DNA of 37,282 nucleotides from Corallococcus terminator (GTDB lineage Bacteria > Myxococcota > Myxococcia > Myxococcales > Myxococcaceae): assembly GCF_003611635.1 (NCBI RefSeq), contig NZ_RAVZ01000053.1, positions 1 through 37,282 of the forward strand, read 5' to 3'. Below are positions 16,749 through 25,245 of the stretch, in pieces. A program made the translations under genes and the position numbers. Every line of letters starts with the position of its first letter. The stretch's first letter is position 1. The notes beneath the pieces are model-generated. The model saw only the letters and a program-made list of their open reading frames with translations. It ran no database searches and was not told the DNA's origin.

Positions 16749-17248
16749 GACGCCAGGGAAGCTTGTGCCTGCTGGTGGGCTGGGGCGCCCTGCTCGCGGG
16801 CTGTGGACCGGACGCCGCTGTGGACACCCTGCCCGTGGGCCTGGAGATCACCTTGAGCCGCGCCGTCGCCAGTCAGGTGGGCGCCTACCAGGTGGCCGTG
16901 CTGAAGGACGGCGCGAAGCGCAACTGCACGGAGCTGCAACGCACCTGCCTGTCCGCCCAGGTGGAGTCGGGCGCGCTGCTGGAGCTGGAGGACGCGGACG
17001 GCAAGTCGGGGCGCACGCTGCGCTTTCCCTCGGCGCCCGGGGGCGCTGCGATGGAGCTGGCCGTGGACGTGCCGGTGGGGCGCGACTACGCGCTCGTCAT
17101 CGAGGCCCTGTCCGCCGACACGCCGACCCGCTTCCTGGGCAGCTCCTGCAACTACCTGCGCGAGGTGAACGCCGGCCGCAACGCGGCGCTGGTGGCGGCG
17201 CCCATCGAGCTGACCGAACAGGCGTGTGATCCGGTGTTCTCGCGCTAG
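16745..17248 (+). CDS. Predicted lipoprotein, unknown function
   Basis: A 167-residue protein with a type II signal peptide: a basic start, a hydrophobic core and the lipobox LLAGC with the lipidated Cys at residue 20. The mature part is short and beta-rich, with three further cysteines that could form disulfides. The residue after Cys is Gly. It overlaps the preceding TPR/membrane protein gene by 4 bases (ATGA). No family is recognised. It is the last gene before the phoB control region and is followed by a hairpin. Confidence 0.78.
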   Translation: MRRQGSLCLLVGWGALLAGCGPDAAVDTLPVGLEITLSRAVASQVGAYQVAVLKDGAKRNCTELQRTCLSAQVESGALLELEDADGKSGRTLRFPSAPGGAAMELAVDVPVGRDYALVIEALSADTPTRFLGSSCNYLREVNAGRNAALVAAPIELTEQACDPVFSR

Positions 17249-17253
17249 GGCCC

Positions 17254-17282
17254 CCTGCCCTGTCCAGGAGGAAGCGGGCAGG
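17254..17282 (+). terminator. Hairpin after the lipoprotein gene
   Basis: Perfect 7-base arms CCTGCCC/GGGCAGG enclose a 15-base loop, six bases after the lipoprotein stop. There is no U-run, so termination would be inefficient or Rho-assisted. It separates the envelope pair from phoB-phoR. Confidence 0.35.
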
Positions 17283-17296
17283 CATGGTGCGCGGAT

Positions 17297-17314
17297 GTCA
17301 CATGGTTGTCCCGA
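17297..17314 (+). promoter_or_regulatory. Candidate Pho box upstream of phoB
   Basis: GTCACATGGTTGTCCCGA is an 11-bp-spaced direct repeat (GTCAC...GTCCC) sharing the pattern GTCAC-N4-TT-GTCMC with the elements before pstS and pstC. It lies 65 bases before the phoB ATG, so PhoB probably controls its own operon. Confidence 0.58.
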
Positions 17315-17378
17315 GCGGGCCGGAACGAATCTGTTACGGGACGCCACGCATTCCATCCCCTTCGCGGGAGCAACCTTC

Positions 17379-18059
17379 ATGGCGCGCATCCTCATCATCG
17401 AGGACGAGCAGGACCTGGCCGGCCTCGTCGAATACAACCTCCGCGCGGCGGGCTTCGAGACCGACACGGCGAACACCGGCGCCGGGGGTCTGGCCCGGGC
17501 CCGGGCACAACCTCCGGACCTGGTGCTGTTGGACCTGATGCTGCCCGACGTGGCGGGCGGTGAAGTCCTCCGCATGCTCAAGAACGACCCGGAGCTGAAG
17601 AAGGCCGCGGTCGTCATCGTCAGCGCCAAGGGCCAGGAGGCCGACCGCATCCAGGGCCTGGAGCTGGGCGCGGACGACTACGTGGTGAAGCCCTTCTCCG
17701 TGCGCGAGCTGCTCTTGCGCGTGAAGGCCGTGCTGCGCCGCGCGGACGCGGAGGAAGGCCCCGCCGCGGTGCTGGGCGCGGGCGAAATCAGCCTCGACAC
17801 GTCCCGCCACCAGGTGCGCGTCAAGGGCGAGGAGGTGGTGCTCACGGCGCTGGAGTTCCGCCTGCTGCGCACCCTGCTGGAACGCATGGACCGGGTGCAG
17901 ACGCGCGAGGTGCTGCTCTCCGACGTCTGGGGCATCCAGGCGGAGATCCACACCCGCACCGTGGACACGCACATCAAGCGGCTGCGCGAGAAGCTGGGGC
18001 CCTCGGGCGACATCATCGAGACCGTGCGCGGCGTGGGCTACAAGCTCAGCCCTCCCTGA
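17379..18059 (+). CDS. phoB: PhoB-type response regulator (OmpR family)
   Basis: A 226-residue regulator with an N-terminal receiver (E8, D9, phospho-acceptor Asp52, Lys104) and a C-terminal winged-helix DNA-binding domain (about 130-226: VVLTALEFRLLRTLL, VQTREVLLSDVWG, RTVDTHIKRLREKLG, ETVRGVGYKL). It is followed after 10 bases by phoR and preceded by a candidate Pho box, which supports a phosphate-starvation role. The ATG at 17379 has GGGAG upstream; a longer in-frame start is not supported by the domain. It is a close relative of the second regulator at 26340, with identical spacing of key residues. Confidence 0.88.
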   Translation: MARILIIEDEQDLAGLVEYNLRAAGFETDTANTGAGGLARARAQPPDLVLLDLMLPDVAGGEVLRMLKNDPELKKAAVVIVSAKGQEADRIQGLELGADDYVVKPFSVRELLLRVKAVLRRADAEEGPAAVLGAGEISLDTSRHQVRVKGEEVVLTALEFRLLRTLLERMDRVQTREVLLSDVWGIQAEIHTRTVDTHIKRLREKLGPSGDIIETVRGVGYKLSPP

Positions 18060-18069
18060 ACCGCCCGCC

Positions 18070-19425
18070 ATGCCCCTGCGCTCCACGCTCCTGGCCCTGC
18101 TGGTCCCCGCCCTGCTGGTGAGCATGCTGCTCGTGCTGTTCGGCCAACCCACCGGCGCGCTCGCCGCGGGCCTCGTCACTCTCGCGGGCTCCGCGCTCGC
18201 GCTGGGCACCAGCCGCGTGGCGATGGAACGCCAGTTGCGCGCCCTGACCCAGAAGACCCAGTCCCTGGCCGAAGGCGTGATGTTCCCCGCGGGCGTGGAG
18301 CGCACCGACGACCTGGCGCAGTTGGAAGACGCCATCGACACGCTGGATGACCGGCTGTCCACCCAGAACGCGGCGCTCAACCAGGAGGCGCGCATCCTCA
18401 CCGCCGTGCTGGACGGCATGGCCGAGGGCCTCTGGGTGACGGACGCGGAGGGCACCGTGGTGCGCCACAACGACGCGCTCGCGGAGATGCTGCGGCCCGC
18501 GCAGGGCGCCATCGTGGGGCAGCGGCCGCTCGCGCTGATCCGCAACGAGGCCCTCAACGACGCGGTGGCCCGGGCGTGCCAGGAGGGCGCGTCGACGCGG
18601 CTGGAGCTGACGCTCGAGGGCCTGTTCTCCCGCACGCTGGCCGTGCGCGTGACGCCCGTGGGCCGCGACCTGCCCGGCAGCGCCGCCGTGTTCCACGACG
18701 TCACCGAGCTGCGAAGGCTGGAGAAGGTCCGCAAGGACTTCGTGGCCAACGTCTCCCACGAGCTGCGCACACCCATCACCGCCATCCGGGGCTATGCCGA
18801 AACGCTCCAGGGTGGCGCGCTCAACGACGCCCAGGTCGCCCCCCGCATGGTGGAGATCATCCACCGCCAGTCCGAACGGCTCTCCGAACTGGTGGAGGAC
18901 CTGCTGGAGCTGTCCCGCCTGGAGGCTCGCGAGATGACCTTCCAGCGCACCGAGGTGCCGCTCGCGCTGGCCGTCTCCCGCGCCGCGGAAGGCGTGCGCC
19001 CCAAGGCCGAAGGCAAGAACCAGCAGTTGAGCCTGCACATCCCGCCCGGGCTGGTGGCCCTGGGGGATGGGCGGGCCATCGAGCAGGTGCTCCTCAACCT
19101 GCTCGACAACGCGGTGAAGTACACGCCCGCCGGTGGACGGGTGGACGTGGACGGAGCGTATGAGGGCGGCCGGTGCGTGGTGCGGGTGCGCGACACAGGC
19201 GTGGGAATCGAGCCCAAGCATCTTTCCCGGATTTTCGAGCGATTCTACCGGGTGGACAAGGGTCGCAGCCGGGACATGGGGGGCACGGGGCTGGGCCTTT
19301 CCATCGTGAAGCACCTGATGGGGGCGATGGATGGCGAGGTGAAGGTGGAGAGCCAGCCGAACGCGGGCAGCACCTTCGTCATTTTTCTACCCTCGGCGGC
19401 TGGCCCGACGGCTGCGACGGGCTAG
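18070..19425 (+). CDS. phoR: PhoR-type sensor histidine kinase
   Basis: A 451-residue membrane kinase. Two hydrophobic segments (about 6-25 and 28-47) with almost no periplasmic loop, as in PhoR, which senses through PstB/PhoU rather than an external ligand. Then a HAMP-like linker, a PAS domain (about 108-210, LDGMAEGLWVTDAEG), the phospho-His230 in ANVSHELRTPITAIRGYAE, and an HATPase domain (N box about 343-350, DTGVG 375-379, FERFYRVDKG, GGTGLGLS). It lies 10 bases after phoB and is the only full histidine kinase seen near either PhoB-like regulator. Confidence 0.9.
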   Translation: MPLRSTLLALLVPALLVSMLLVLFGQPTGALAAGLVTLAGSALALGTSRVAMERQLRALTQKTQSLAEGVMFPAGVERTDDLAQLEDAIDTLDDRLSTQNAALNQEARILTAVLDGMAEGLWVTDAEGTVVRHNDALAEMLRPAQGAIVGQRPLALIRNEALNDAVARACQEGASTRLELTLEGLFSRTLAVRVTPVGRDLPGSAAVFHDVTELRRLEKVRKDFVANVSHELRTPITAIRGYAETLQGGALNDAQVAPRMVEIIHRQSERLSELVEDLLELSRLEAREMTFQRTEVPLALAVSRAAEGVRPKAEGKNQQLSLHIPPGLVALGDGRAIEQVLLNLLDNAVKYTPAGGRVDVDGAYEGGRCVVRVRDTGVGIEPKHLSRIFERFYRVDKGRSRDMGGTGLGLSIVKHLMGAMDGEVKVESQPNAGSTFVIFLPSAAGPTAATG

Positions 19426-19438
19426 GATGGGGGCGGCC

Positions 19439-20392
19439 ATGCGGGTCGCCATCCTCGCGGACATTCACGGAAACCTTCCGGCCTGCGAGGCCGTGCTGGA
19501 CGACATCGCTAAATCGGTGGCGCCGGATTACATCGTCGCGGCCGGAGACTTGGCCCTGCGCGGCGCCCATCCGCGCGAGACGGTGGAGCTGCTCTTCAGC
19601 CGCTGCAACGCGCTGATCATGGGCAACACGGACGCGTACCTCGCCGGCAACTACCTGGGCGGCGCGTACCGCGAACGCGACCACTGGAAGACGGAGCTGC
19701 TGCGCTGGACGCGCGACCAGTTGGGCGACCAGTTGTTGCAGCAGTTGGGACAGATGCCCTTCTCGCTGCGCTACACGCCGCGCAAGGGGCAGGACCTGTT
19801 CATCTGCCACGCCAACCCGCGCAACCTGGAAGAGTCGTTGGACCCCACGCTGGACGACCACGCCGTGCGCCGCTTCTTCACGCACCTGGACGCGGCCGCG
19901 TGCGCCTTTGGCCACCTGCACTTCCCCTACCGTCGGCGCGTGGGCCGGATGCTCATCGCGGACGTGGCCAGCGCCGGCATCCCGCGCGACGGCGACCTGC
20001 GTCCCGCCTACGGCGTCTTCACCTTCACCCCCAAGGGCTGGCGCGTGCAGATCCGCCGCGTGCGCTACCCGGTGCGCAAGGCCACCCAGGCCCTCACCGC
20101 GCGCCGCGTGCCCGGCGGGCCGCTGCTCATCCACAAGCTCGTGGAGGCGCGCTACCGCCACCACAATGCCCTGATGGAGGCCGCGCGGCGGCACTCGGGG
20201 CTGCCTCCTCCGGGGCCCGTGCTGCGTCCGCCTCCCGGTGCCGCCGCCTCCTCCCGGCCCACGGTCGCCGCGCCCTTCGAGAACCACCCGCCTCCGGAAG
20301 TCGATCCGTCCACGCTCCCCACGGACATGGATGGCACGGTGACGGGCGCGGCGCCGCTGCCGCTCGACGCGCTCGGCGACCTGGACGGGTGA
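19439..20392 (+). CDS. Calcineurin-like metallophosphoesterase
   Basis: A 317-residue phosphoesterase. The two-metal site is visible: MRVAILADIHGN (Asp8, His10), AAGDLA, MGNTDAYL, ICHANPRN and FGHLHFPY. Such enzymes hydrolyse phosphomono- or diesters; the substrate is unknown. The catalytic core ends near residue 200; the last 80 residues are Pro/Ala-rich and disordered. The start at 19439 puts the motif at the N-terminus with AGGATGG 8 bases upstream; an ATG at 19427, directly after the phoR stop, is an alternative. It is immediately downstream of phoR and probably co-transcribed, which suggests a link with phosphate scavenging (inference). Confidence 0.85.
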   Translation: MRVAILADIHGNLPACEAVLDDIAKSVAPDYIVAAGDLALRGAHPRETVELLFSRCNALIMGNTDAYLAGNYLGGAYRERDHWKTELLRWTRDQLGDQLLQQLGQMPFSLRYTPRKGQDLFICHANPRNLEESLDPTLDDHAVRRFFTHLDAAACAFGHLHFPYRRRVGRMLIADVASAGIPRDGDLRPAYGVFTFTPKGWRVQIRRVRYPVRKATQALTARRVPGGPLLIHKLVEARYRHHNALMEAARRHSGLPPPGPVLRPPPGAAASSRPTVAAPFENHPPPEVDPSTLPTDMDGTVTGAAPLPLDALGDLDG

Positions 20393-20508
20393 GCGTTCCG
20401 CCCACCGGGTGCGTGCGCGTGGGGCACAGGCCCGTCCGGGAATGGACAGGCGCGCCGCCGCTTCTGACGGACAGCGGGCTTTAGGCGCCGCGAATTCCGC
20501 CGTGCGCA

Positions 20509-20530
20509 CCGCACGCACAGGTGCGTGCGG
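20509..20530. promoter_or_regulatory. Perfect 10+10 palindrome upstream of the secreted protease
   Basis: CCGCACGCAC and its exact reverse complement GTGCGTGCGG are separated by only two bases, about 54 bases before the protease ATG. A two-base loop is too tight for a good RNA hairpin, so a dimeric-protein operator is more likely. The rest of the 190-base gap (20393-20583) holds no gene or clear promoter. Confidence 0.5.
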
Positions 20531-20583
20531 ACGCCGGGAGCCTTAGCAACAAAGAGGCGACGACACTCACAGAGGGAGGGGAC

Positions 20584-22191
20584 ATGGTCTGGTGGACGGT
20601 CGGACTGTCGGTGGTGGCGGTATCCCTGGCCACGGCGGGTGCGCAGCCGCCTCCCGCCGCGCCTCCTCCCGCTGAACCGCCGCAGGCCCAGCCCCAGGCC
20701 AGCACGCCGGAACCCGCGCCCTTCTGCGAGGGCGAGTACGCGGACAGCTACAGCGCGCTGTCCGCCCAGGCCCGCGCCTTCGAGCAGTCGGTGAAGAAGA
20801 AGTACACGTACTGCGTGCGCAGCACCGCCGTGTACGAGTGCCTGTCCTACGGCGCGGAGGGCAACATGCGGCGCACGCGCACGTCGGTGTCCGCGCACGG
20901 CACCGCGTTCGCGTACCGGCAGCAGGCCGGGGAGACGCTGCTGCTCACCAACGAGCACGTGGTGGAGTGGCCGGACGTCACCAGCGACGCGCAACCCGTG
21001 GACAACGTGCCCTCCGGCTGCAAGCGCGTGAAGGACGGCCTGAGCATCGTGGAGAACGAGGCGGACGCGTACGACCGCGATGACATCCCGCTGTCCAAGG
21101 CGGTGGTGGATCCGCAGTTGGACCTGGCCGTCATCAAGTCGAAGACGCCGCTCACGGTGCTGCCGTGGAAGGTGGGCCGGAGCGCGGGCGTGCGCGAGCG
21201 CGACGTGGTGGACGTGCGCGGCTTCCCCCTGGGCGTCTTCAACGCCACCAACATGGGCAAGGTCATCTCCGCCTACGACCGCGACGAGTACAAGGAGTGG
21301 TACCACGACGACTTCGTCATCGACGCGCTCCTGTCGCAGGGCAGCTCGGGGTCGCCCGTGCTCGCCATCTCCTGCAAGACGGGCGAGTTCGAGCTCGTCG
21401 GCGTCTACCACGCGGGCTACTCGCGCGGCAGCGCGCTCAACGTGGTGGTGGGCATCGACCAGGCGCGCGACCTGATGAACAACCTGCGCCGGACGCCCAA
21501 ACGCGCCGAGGCCAACACGCCGCTGGATGCGCTGGCACGCGCGCGCATGACGAAGCGCGCGGAGGTGTCCGCCACGCCCTTCTTCCCCTTCGGCTCGCGC
21601 ACCGCGGCGGTGTTCCCACGCGCGGACGGCTCCCTGCTCTTCGCGCTGTACAGCCAGGACTTCCCGCGCCGCGTGCATCCGCTCGTCGTGCTGGAGGACC
21701 TACCCGTGGCCTCGGTGGACGAAGGCTTCGGACGCTCGGGCCGCGTCTGGTTCGGCGGAGAGCGCGGCCTGCTCGAGCGCAAGCGCGCGGAACAGGACGC
21801 AGAGCTTCAACAGCAGCTTGCCCGCCTGCTGGATGCGCTGCGCCGGGATGCGACGCTCGCGTTCTCCTACCAGGACTCCCTGCCTGCCTCGGACGAGTCG
21901 CGGCAGACGTTCGACACGTCGGCCCGCCTCAACAAGACGCTGGAGCGCACCATCGTCGCGCACCGCGACCTGAGTGACGCCGCCGCGGAGCTGGCGGACC
22001 GCTTCGCGCCAGACGTCACCGAGTCCGCGACCCGGACCGAATCCGTGCTGAAGAACCCGCCCGCGGGCATCCACCTGGGCCTCTCGTCCGAACCGGCGGG
22101 CCCCGCCCCCGCGACGCCACCTCCTCCCCGGGAATCCGGAGTGCGGCGGCCCGCGCGCAGCACCTCGGGAGAGCCTCCGGCGCGCAAGTAA
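20584..22191 (+). CDS. Secreted trypsin-like serine protease with a long C-terminal region
   Basis: A 535-residue exported protein. A signal-like hydrophobic start (residues 1-20) is followed by a Pro/Ala-rich spacer (21-46) and a trypsin-fold domain (about 75-310). The catalytic residues are His125 (LLTNEHVVEW), Asp180 (PQLDLAVIK) and Ser255 (SQGSSGSPVL, where GSSGSP replaces the common GNSGGP). The last 220 residues are helical and end in a Pro-rich tail; they contain no PDZ domain, so this is not a HtrA/DegP protein. Cysteines at 48, 77 and 86 may form a disulfide. The ATG at 20584 has GGGAGGGG upstream. Role unknown; a secreted protease fits a predatory soil bacterium (inference). Confidence 0.83.
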   Translation: MVWWTVGLSVVAVSLATAGAQPPPAAPPPAEPPQAQPQASTPEPAPFCEGEYADSYSALSAQARAFEQSVKKKYTYCVRSTAVYECLSYGAEGNMRRTRTSVSAHGTAFAYRQQAGETLLLTNEHVVEWPDVTSDAQPVDNVPSGCKRVKDGLSIVENEADAYDRDDIPLSKAVVDPQLDLAVIKSKTPLTVLPWKVGRSAGVRERDVVDVRGFPLGVFNATNMGKVISAYDRDEYKEWYHDDFVIDALLSQGSSGSPVLAISCKTGEFELVGVYHAGYSRGSALNVVVGIDQARDLMNNLRRTPKRAEANTPLDALARARMTKRAEVSATPFFPFGSRTAAVFPRADGSLLFALYSQDFPRRVHPLVVLEDLPVASVDEGFGRSGRVWFGGERGLLERKRAEQDAELQQQLARLLDALRRDATLAFSYQDSLPASDESRQTFDTSARLNKTLERTIVAHRDLSDAAAELADRFAPDVTESATRTESVLKNPPAGIHLGLSSEPAGPAPATPPPPRESGVRRPARSTSGEPPARK

Positions 22192-22195
22192 CCCT

Positions 22196-22253
22196 CCCGT
22201 CCACCTGACGGCCGGACGGGCGAGGCCCTGGAGGCAGTGCACCGTTTCCAGGG
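22196..22253 (+). terminator. Two consecutive hairpins after the protease gene
   Basis: CCCGTCC/GGACGGG (22196-22220) and CCCTGGA/TCCAGGG (22226-22253) form two perfect 7-bp stems just after the protease stop. Neither has a U-run. They may act as a Rho-assisted or weak terminator between the protease and the chloride transporter. Confidence 0.35.
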
Positions 22254-22295
22254 AAGGCCCTTCGCGCGTCCCTGCATTGGACAAGTGTGGAGGCC

Positions 22296-24053
22296 ATGCC
22301 CGAACCCGCAGCAGTCCATCCGGAGTTGAGGACGGGGGCCCCGTCGCCCTGGCTGCGACGGATCCTCCGGGGCCTGCTGGGACAGGAACGGCGGTTCTGG
22401 GTCCTGGTGGTGGGCGTGGGCCTCATCTCCGGCCTTGGCGCGGTGGCGCTCCTCGCCGTGCTGCGCTTCACCCAGCACCTGTTCTGGCAGAGCAACACCG
22501 AGCACTTCCTCCAAGGCGCGATGGCGTCCCCGGGCTGGCGCCGGCTCCTGGTGCCAGTGCTCGGCGGCGCGCTGGTGACGCTGGTGTCGCTCATCGTCGG
22601 GCAACCCCTGCGAGGCCACGGCACCGCGGGCATCATCGAATCCATCTGGGTGAAGTCCGGGCGGCTGCCCTTCCCGCGCGCGCTGCTCCGGGGCTTCGTC
22701 TCCATCATCGCGGTGGCGTTGGGCGCGCCCCTGGGCCGCGAAGGTGCCCTCCTCCAGACGGGCGCGGCCAGCGGTTCGGCGCTGTCCGGGTGGCTGCGGC
22801 TGGGGCCGGGACAGGCGCGCCTCCTGGTGGCGTGCGGCGCTTCGGCGGGCATCGCGTCCGCGTACAACGTGCCCATCGGCGCGGCGCTCTTCGGCCTGGA
22901 GGTGCTGCTGGGCAGCTTCGCGTTGGAGCTCTTCGGCCCCATCGTCGTGTCGTGCGTGGTGGCGACGCTCGTGTCGCGCACGCTCATCGCGGATCATCCC
23001 AGCTACGTCATCCCCCACTACGCGCTCACCCACCCGCGCGAATTGCTGCTGGCCCTCACGCTGGGCGTGCTCATGGGCGGGGCCTCCGCGCTCTACGTCC
23101 GGGGCATCAACCTGACCTCGGACCTGCTGGACCGCCTGCCCGCGTGGCTTGCGCCCTTCATGCCGCTCGTCGCGATGACGCTGGTGGGCGCCACCGCGCT
23201 CGCGGGGCCGTACCTCATGGGCAACGGCTACGACTCCGTGAACATGGCCCTGCACGGGACGCTGCCGCTCACGCTGCTCCTGCTCCTCCCACTGGCGAAG
23301 CTGGCGATGACGTCGCTGTGCGCGGGCGCGGGCGTGCCGGGCGGGCTCTTCACCCCGTCCCTCTTCTTCGGCGCGCTGCTGGGCGGCGCGTTCGGGATGC
23401 TGGTGGAGCGGGTGCTTCCGGGTGGGGTGCCCAGTGGCGCGTACGCGCTGCTCGGCATGGGCGCGGTGCTGGCCGGCACCACGCACGCGTCGGTGTCCGC
23501 CGTGCTGATGATCTTCGAGATGACGGGCGACTACGACCTCATCCTCCCGCTGATGCTCGCCGCCGTGGTGGCCGCCGTCGTCAGCCGCCGCCTGGAGCCG
23601 GAGTCGCTCTACACCTCCGTGCTCGTGAAGCGCGACGTGCACGTGCCCGCCTCCGTCCCGCACTGGCTGCGCGAGGAGGGCGTGCGCTCAATGCTCTCTC
23701 CCGTGACGCAGCGGGTGCCGCCGTCCGCCCCCTTCGATGAGGTGGTGGTGCTGCTGCTGGAGCAGCCTCCGGGCGCGAACCTCTATGTCACCGACGCGGA
23801 GGGGCGCCTCTTGGGCGTCATCACCCTGGACGCCCTCAAGGGCCACCTGCCAGACCATGCCCTGCTCCAGGCCACCGTGGCCGCGGACGTGATGGACAGC
23901 GGCGTGCAACCCATCACCCCGGACCTGTCCCTGTCGGAGGTGGCCGCGCGCTTCGGTCGCACGTCGCTGGAGCAGTTGCCCGTGGTGGACGGAGACCGTC
24001 ACCTGCTGGGTGCGCTCTCCAAGGGCGACCTGCTCAAGCGGGGGCGCTTCTAG
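22296..24053 (+). CDS. ClC-family chloride channel/transporter with CBS domains
   Basis: A 585-residue membrane protein: a ClC transmembrane core (about 35-450, ten or more hydrophobic segments) and two cytosolic CBS domains (about 470-585). Conserved features are LGREGALLQTG with the gating Glu149, the inner-face Glu202 (FGLEVLLGSF, the position of the proton glutamate in exchangers) and the filter segment GAGVPGGLFTPSLFFGALLGG. The first filter loop reads RGHGTAG where GSGIP is most common. Both glutamates being present favours H+/Cl- exchange over a passive channel (inference). The ATG at 22296 has GGAGG only two bases away; a GTG at 22287 is an alternative. Confidence 0.9.
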   Translation: MPEPAAVHPELRTGAPSPWLRRILRGLLGQERRFWVLVVGVGLISGLGAVALLAVLRFTQHLFWQSNTEHFLQGAMASPGWRRLLVPVLGGALVTLVSLIVGQPLRGHGTAGIIESIWVKSGRLPFPRALLRGFVSIIAVALGAPLGREGALLQTGAASGSALSGWLRLGPGQARLLVACGASAGIASAYNVPIGAALFGLEVLLGSFALELFGPIVVSCVVATLVSRTLIADHPSYVIPHYALTHPRELLLALTLGVLMGGASALYVRGINLTSDLLDRLPAWLAPFMPLVAMTLVGATALAGPYLMGNGYDSVNMALHGTLPLTLLLLLPLAKLAMTSLCAGAGVPGGLFTPSLFFGALLGGAFGMLVERVLPGGVPSGAYALLGMGAVLAGTTHASVSAVLMIFEMTGDYDLILPLMLAAVVAAVVSRRLEPESLYTSVLVKRDVHVPASVPHWLREEGVRSMLSPVTQRVPPSAPFDEVVVLLLEQPPGANLYVTDAEGRLLGVITLDALKGHLPDHALLQATVAADVMDSGVQPITPDLSLSEVAARFGRTSLEQLPVVDGDRHLLGALSKGDLLKRGRF

Positions 24054-24290
24054 ATGGAGAACCGGACGCGCGCGTGGAGCATCGTCGCCATGAGCCTGCT
24101 GTGCCTCGTGCTGACCTACGTTCTGCTGCGCTCCCCACCCCACCCCGGACACCGCGAGGAGCCCTCGCCCGGGGAAGCGCCGACCCGCGGCAATCCCTAC
24201 CGGGGTTGGCCCCTGTTCCAGGGGTGGCCCGTGCCCCAACCTCCCGACGCGAAGCCCGAGGCACCGCCGGCTCCACGGCCGGAGCGCTGA
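24054..24290 (+). CDS. Small single-span membrane protein with Pro-rich tail
   Basis: A 78-residue protein: one hydrophobic segment (about 9-25, IVAMSLLCLVLTYVLL), then a Pro-rich hydrophilic tail. The ATG directly abuts the ClC stop codon (TAG-ATG), so translation is probably coupled. Third codon positions are strongly G/C like the neighbours, which supports real coding. No family recognised. It could be an accessory subunit of the ClC protein (inference from position only). Confidence 0.55.
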   Translation: MENRTRAWSIVAMSLLCLVLTYVLLRSPPHPGHREEPSPGEAPTRGNPYRGWPLFQGWPVPQPPDAKPEAPPAPRPER

Positions 24291-24381
24291 CGACCCGCCC
24301 CCGCGCGCGGTGACACCTCAAGGCAGGCAACCAACCGGCCTCCGAGTGAACCGGCTTGCATGCGGGGGGCCCAGGAGGAAG

Positions 24382-25245
24382 ATGGCCGCCGCCTTGGACG
24401 CCACTCCGTTCAACTTCGTCGCCATCGTGTTGCTGGTCTCCATGGGCGCGGGACTGCTGGGCTCGCTGCTGGGTCTGGGCGGAGGTCTCATCCTCATCCC
24501 AGTCCTCACGCTCGTGCTGAAGGTGGACATCCGCTACGCGGTGGGAGCTTCCATCGTGTCCGTCATCGCGACCTCCAGCGGCGCGGCGGCGGCCTATGTC
24601 CGCGACGGGCTGGCCAACCTGCGGGTGGCCATGTTCCTGGAGCTGGCCACCGTGGCGGGGGCCGTCACGGGCGCGATGCTCGCGGGTGTCGTGGACGGCC
24701 GCGCGCTGTACTTCCTCTTCGGCACGGTGATGGCGTACTCGGCGCTCGCGATGCTGCGCAAGCTGCGCGAGGACGGCTCGCCGCGCGAGGAGCCCGCGCC
24801 CGGTGCGCTCGCGGACCGGCTGGGCCTGCATGGCAGCTACTACGACGCGTCCACCGGACAACGGGTGGCGTACCGCGTCCACCGCCCCCTCACCGGCCTG
24901 GGGCTCATGTACGTGGCGGGCACGGTGAGTGGCCTGCTGGGCATCGGCTCCGGCGCGCTGAAGGTTCCGGCCATGGACCTGGCGATGCGGCTGCCCCTCA
25001 AGGTGTCCACCGCCACCAGCAACTTCATGATCGGCGTGACGGCGGCGGCCAGCGCGGGCATCTACTTCGCGCGCGGCGACATCGACCCGTTCATCGCCGG
25101 CCCCGTCTGCGTGGGCGTGACGGTGGGCGCCTTCGCCGGCTCGCGCTACTTGAGGAAGCTCAAGAGCGGTTCGCTGCGCGGGCTCTTCGTCGTCGTCCTG
25201 CTGTGGGTGTCCTACGAGATGCTGGCCAAGGGGATTCGCGGATGA
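24382..25245 (+). CDS. TauE/SafE-family anion exporter
   Basis: A 287-residue protein with about eight hydrophobic segments. Two internally similar halves carry the family's Gly-rich repeats: GSLLGLGGGLILIPVL (early) and GLLGIGSGALKVPAMDLAM (middle). TauE/SafE proteins export sulfite, sulfoacetate or other organic anions; the substrate here is unknown. The start at 24382 has AGGAGG immediately upstream; an in-frame ATG-like start at 24310 adds only a basic, non-family leader. The stop overlaps the next start by 4 bases (ATGA), tying it to the DUF1634 protein. Confidence 0.87.
   Translation: MAAALDATPFNFVAIVLLVSMGAGLLGSLLGLGGGLILIPVLTLVLKVDIRYAVGASIVSVIATSSGAAAAYVRDGLANLRVAMFLELATVAGAVTGAMLAGVVDGRALYFLFGTVMAYSALAMLRKLREDGSPREEPAPGALADRLGLHGSYYDASTGQRVAYRVHRPLTGLGLMYVAGTVSGLLGIGSGALKVPAMDLAMRLPLKVSTATSNFMIGVTAAASAGIYFARGDIDPFIAGPVCVGVTVGAFAGSRYLRKLKSGSLRGLFVVVLLWVSYEMLAKGIRG

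Noticed and set aside
20584-22191. HtrA/DegP periplasmic protease
   Set aside because: The trypsin domain fits, but there is no PDZ domain in the C-terminal half and the serine motif differs.
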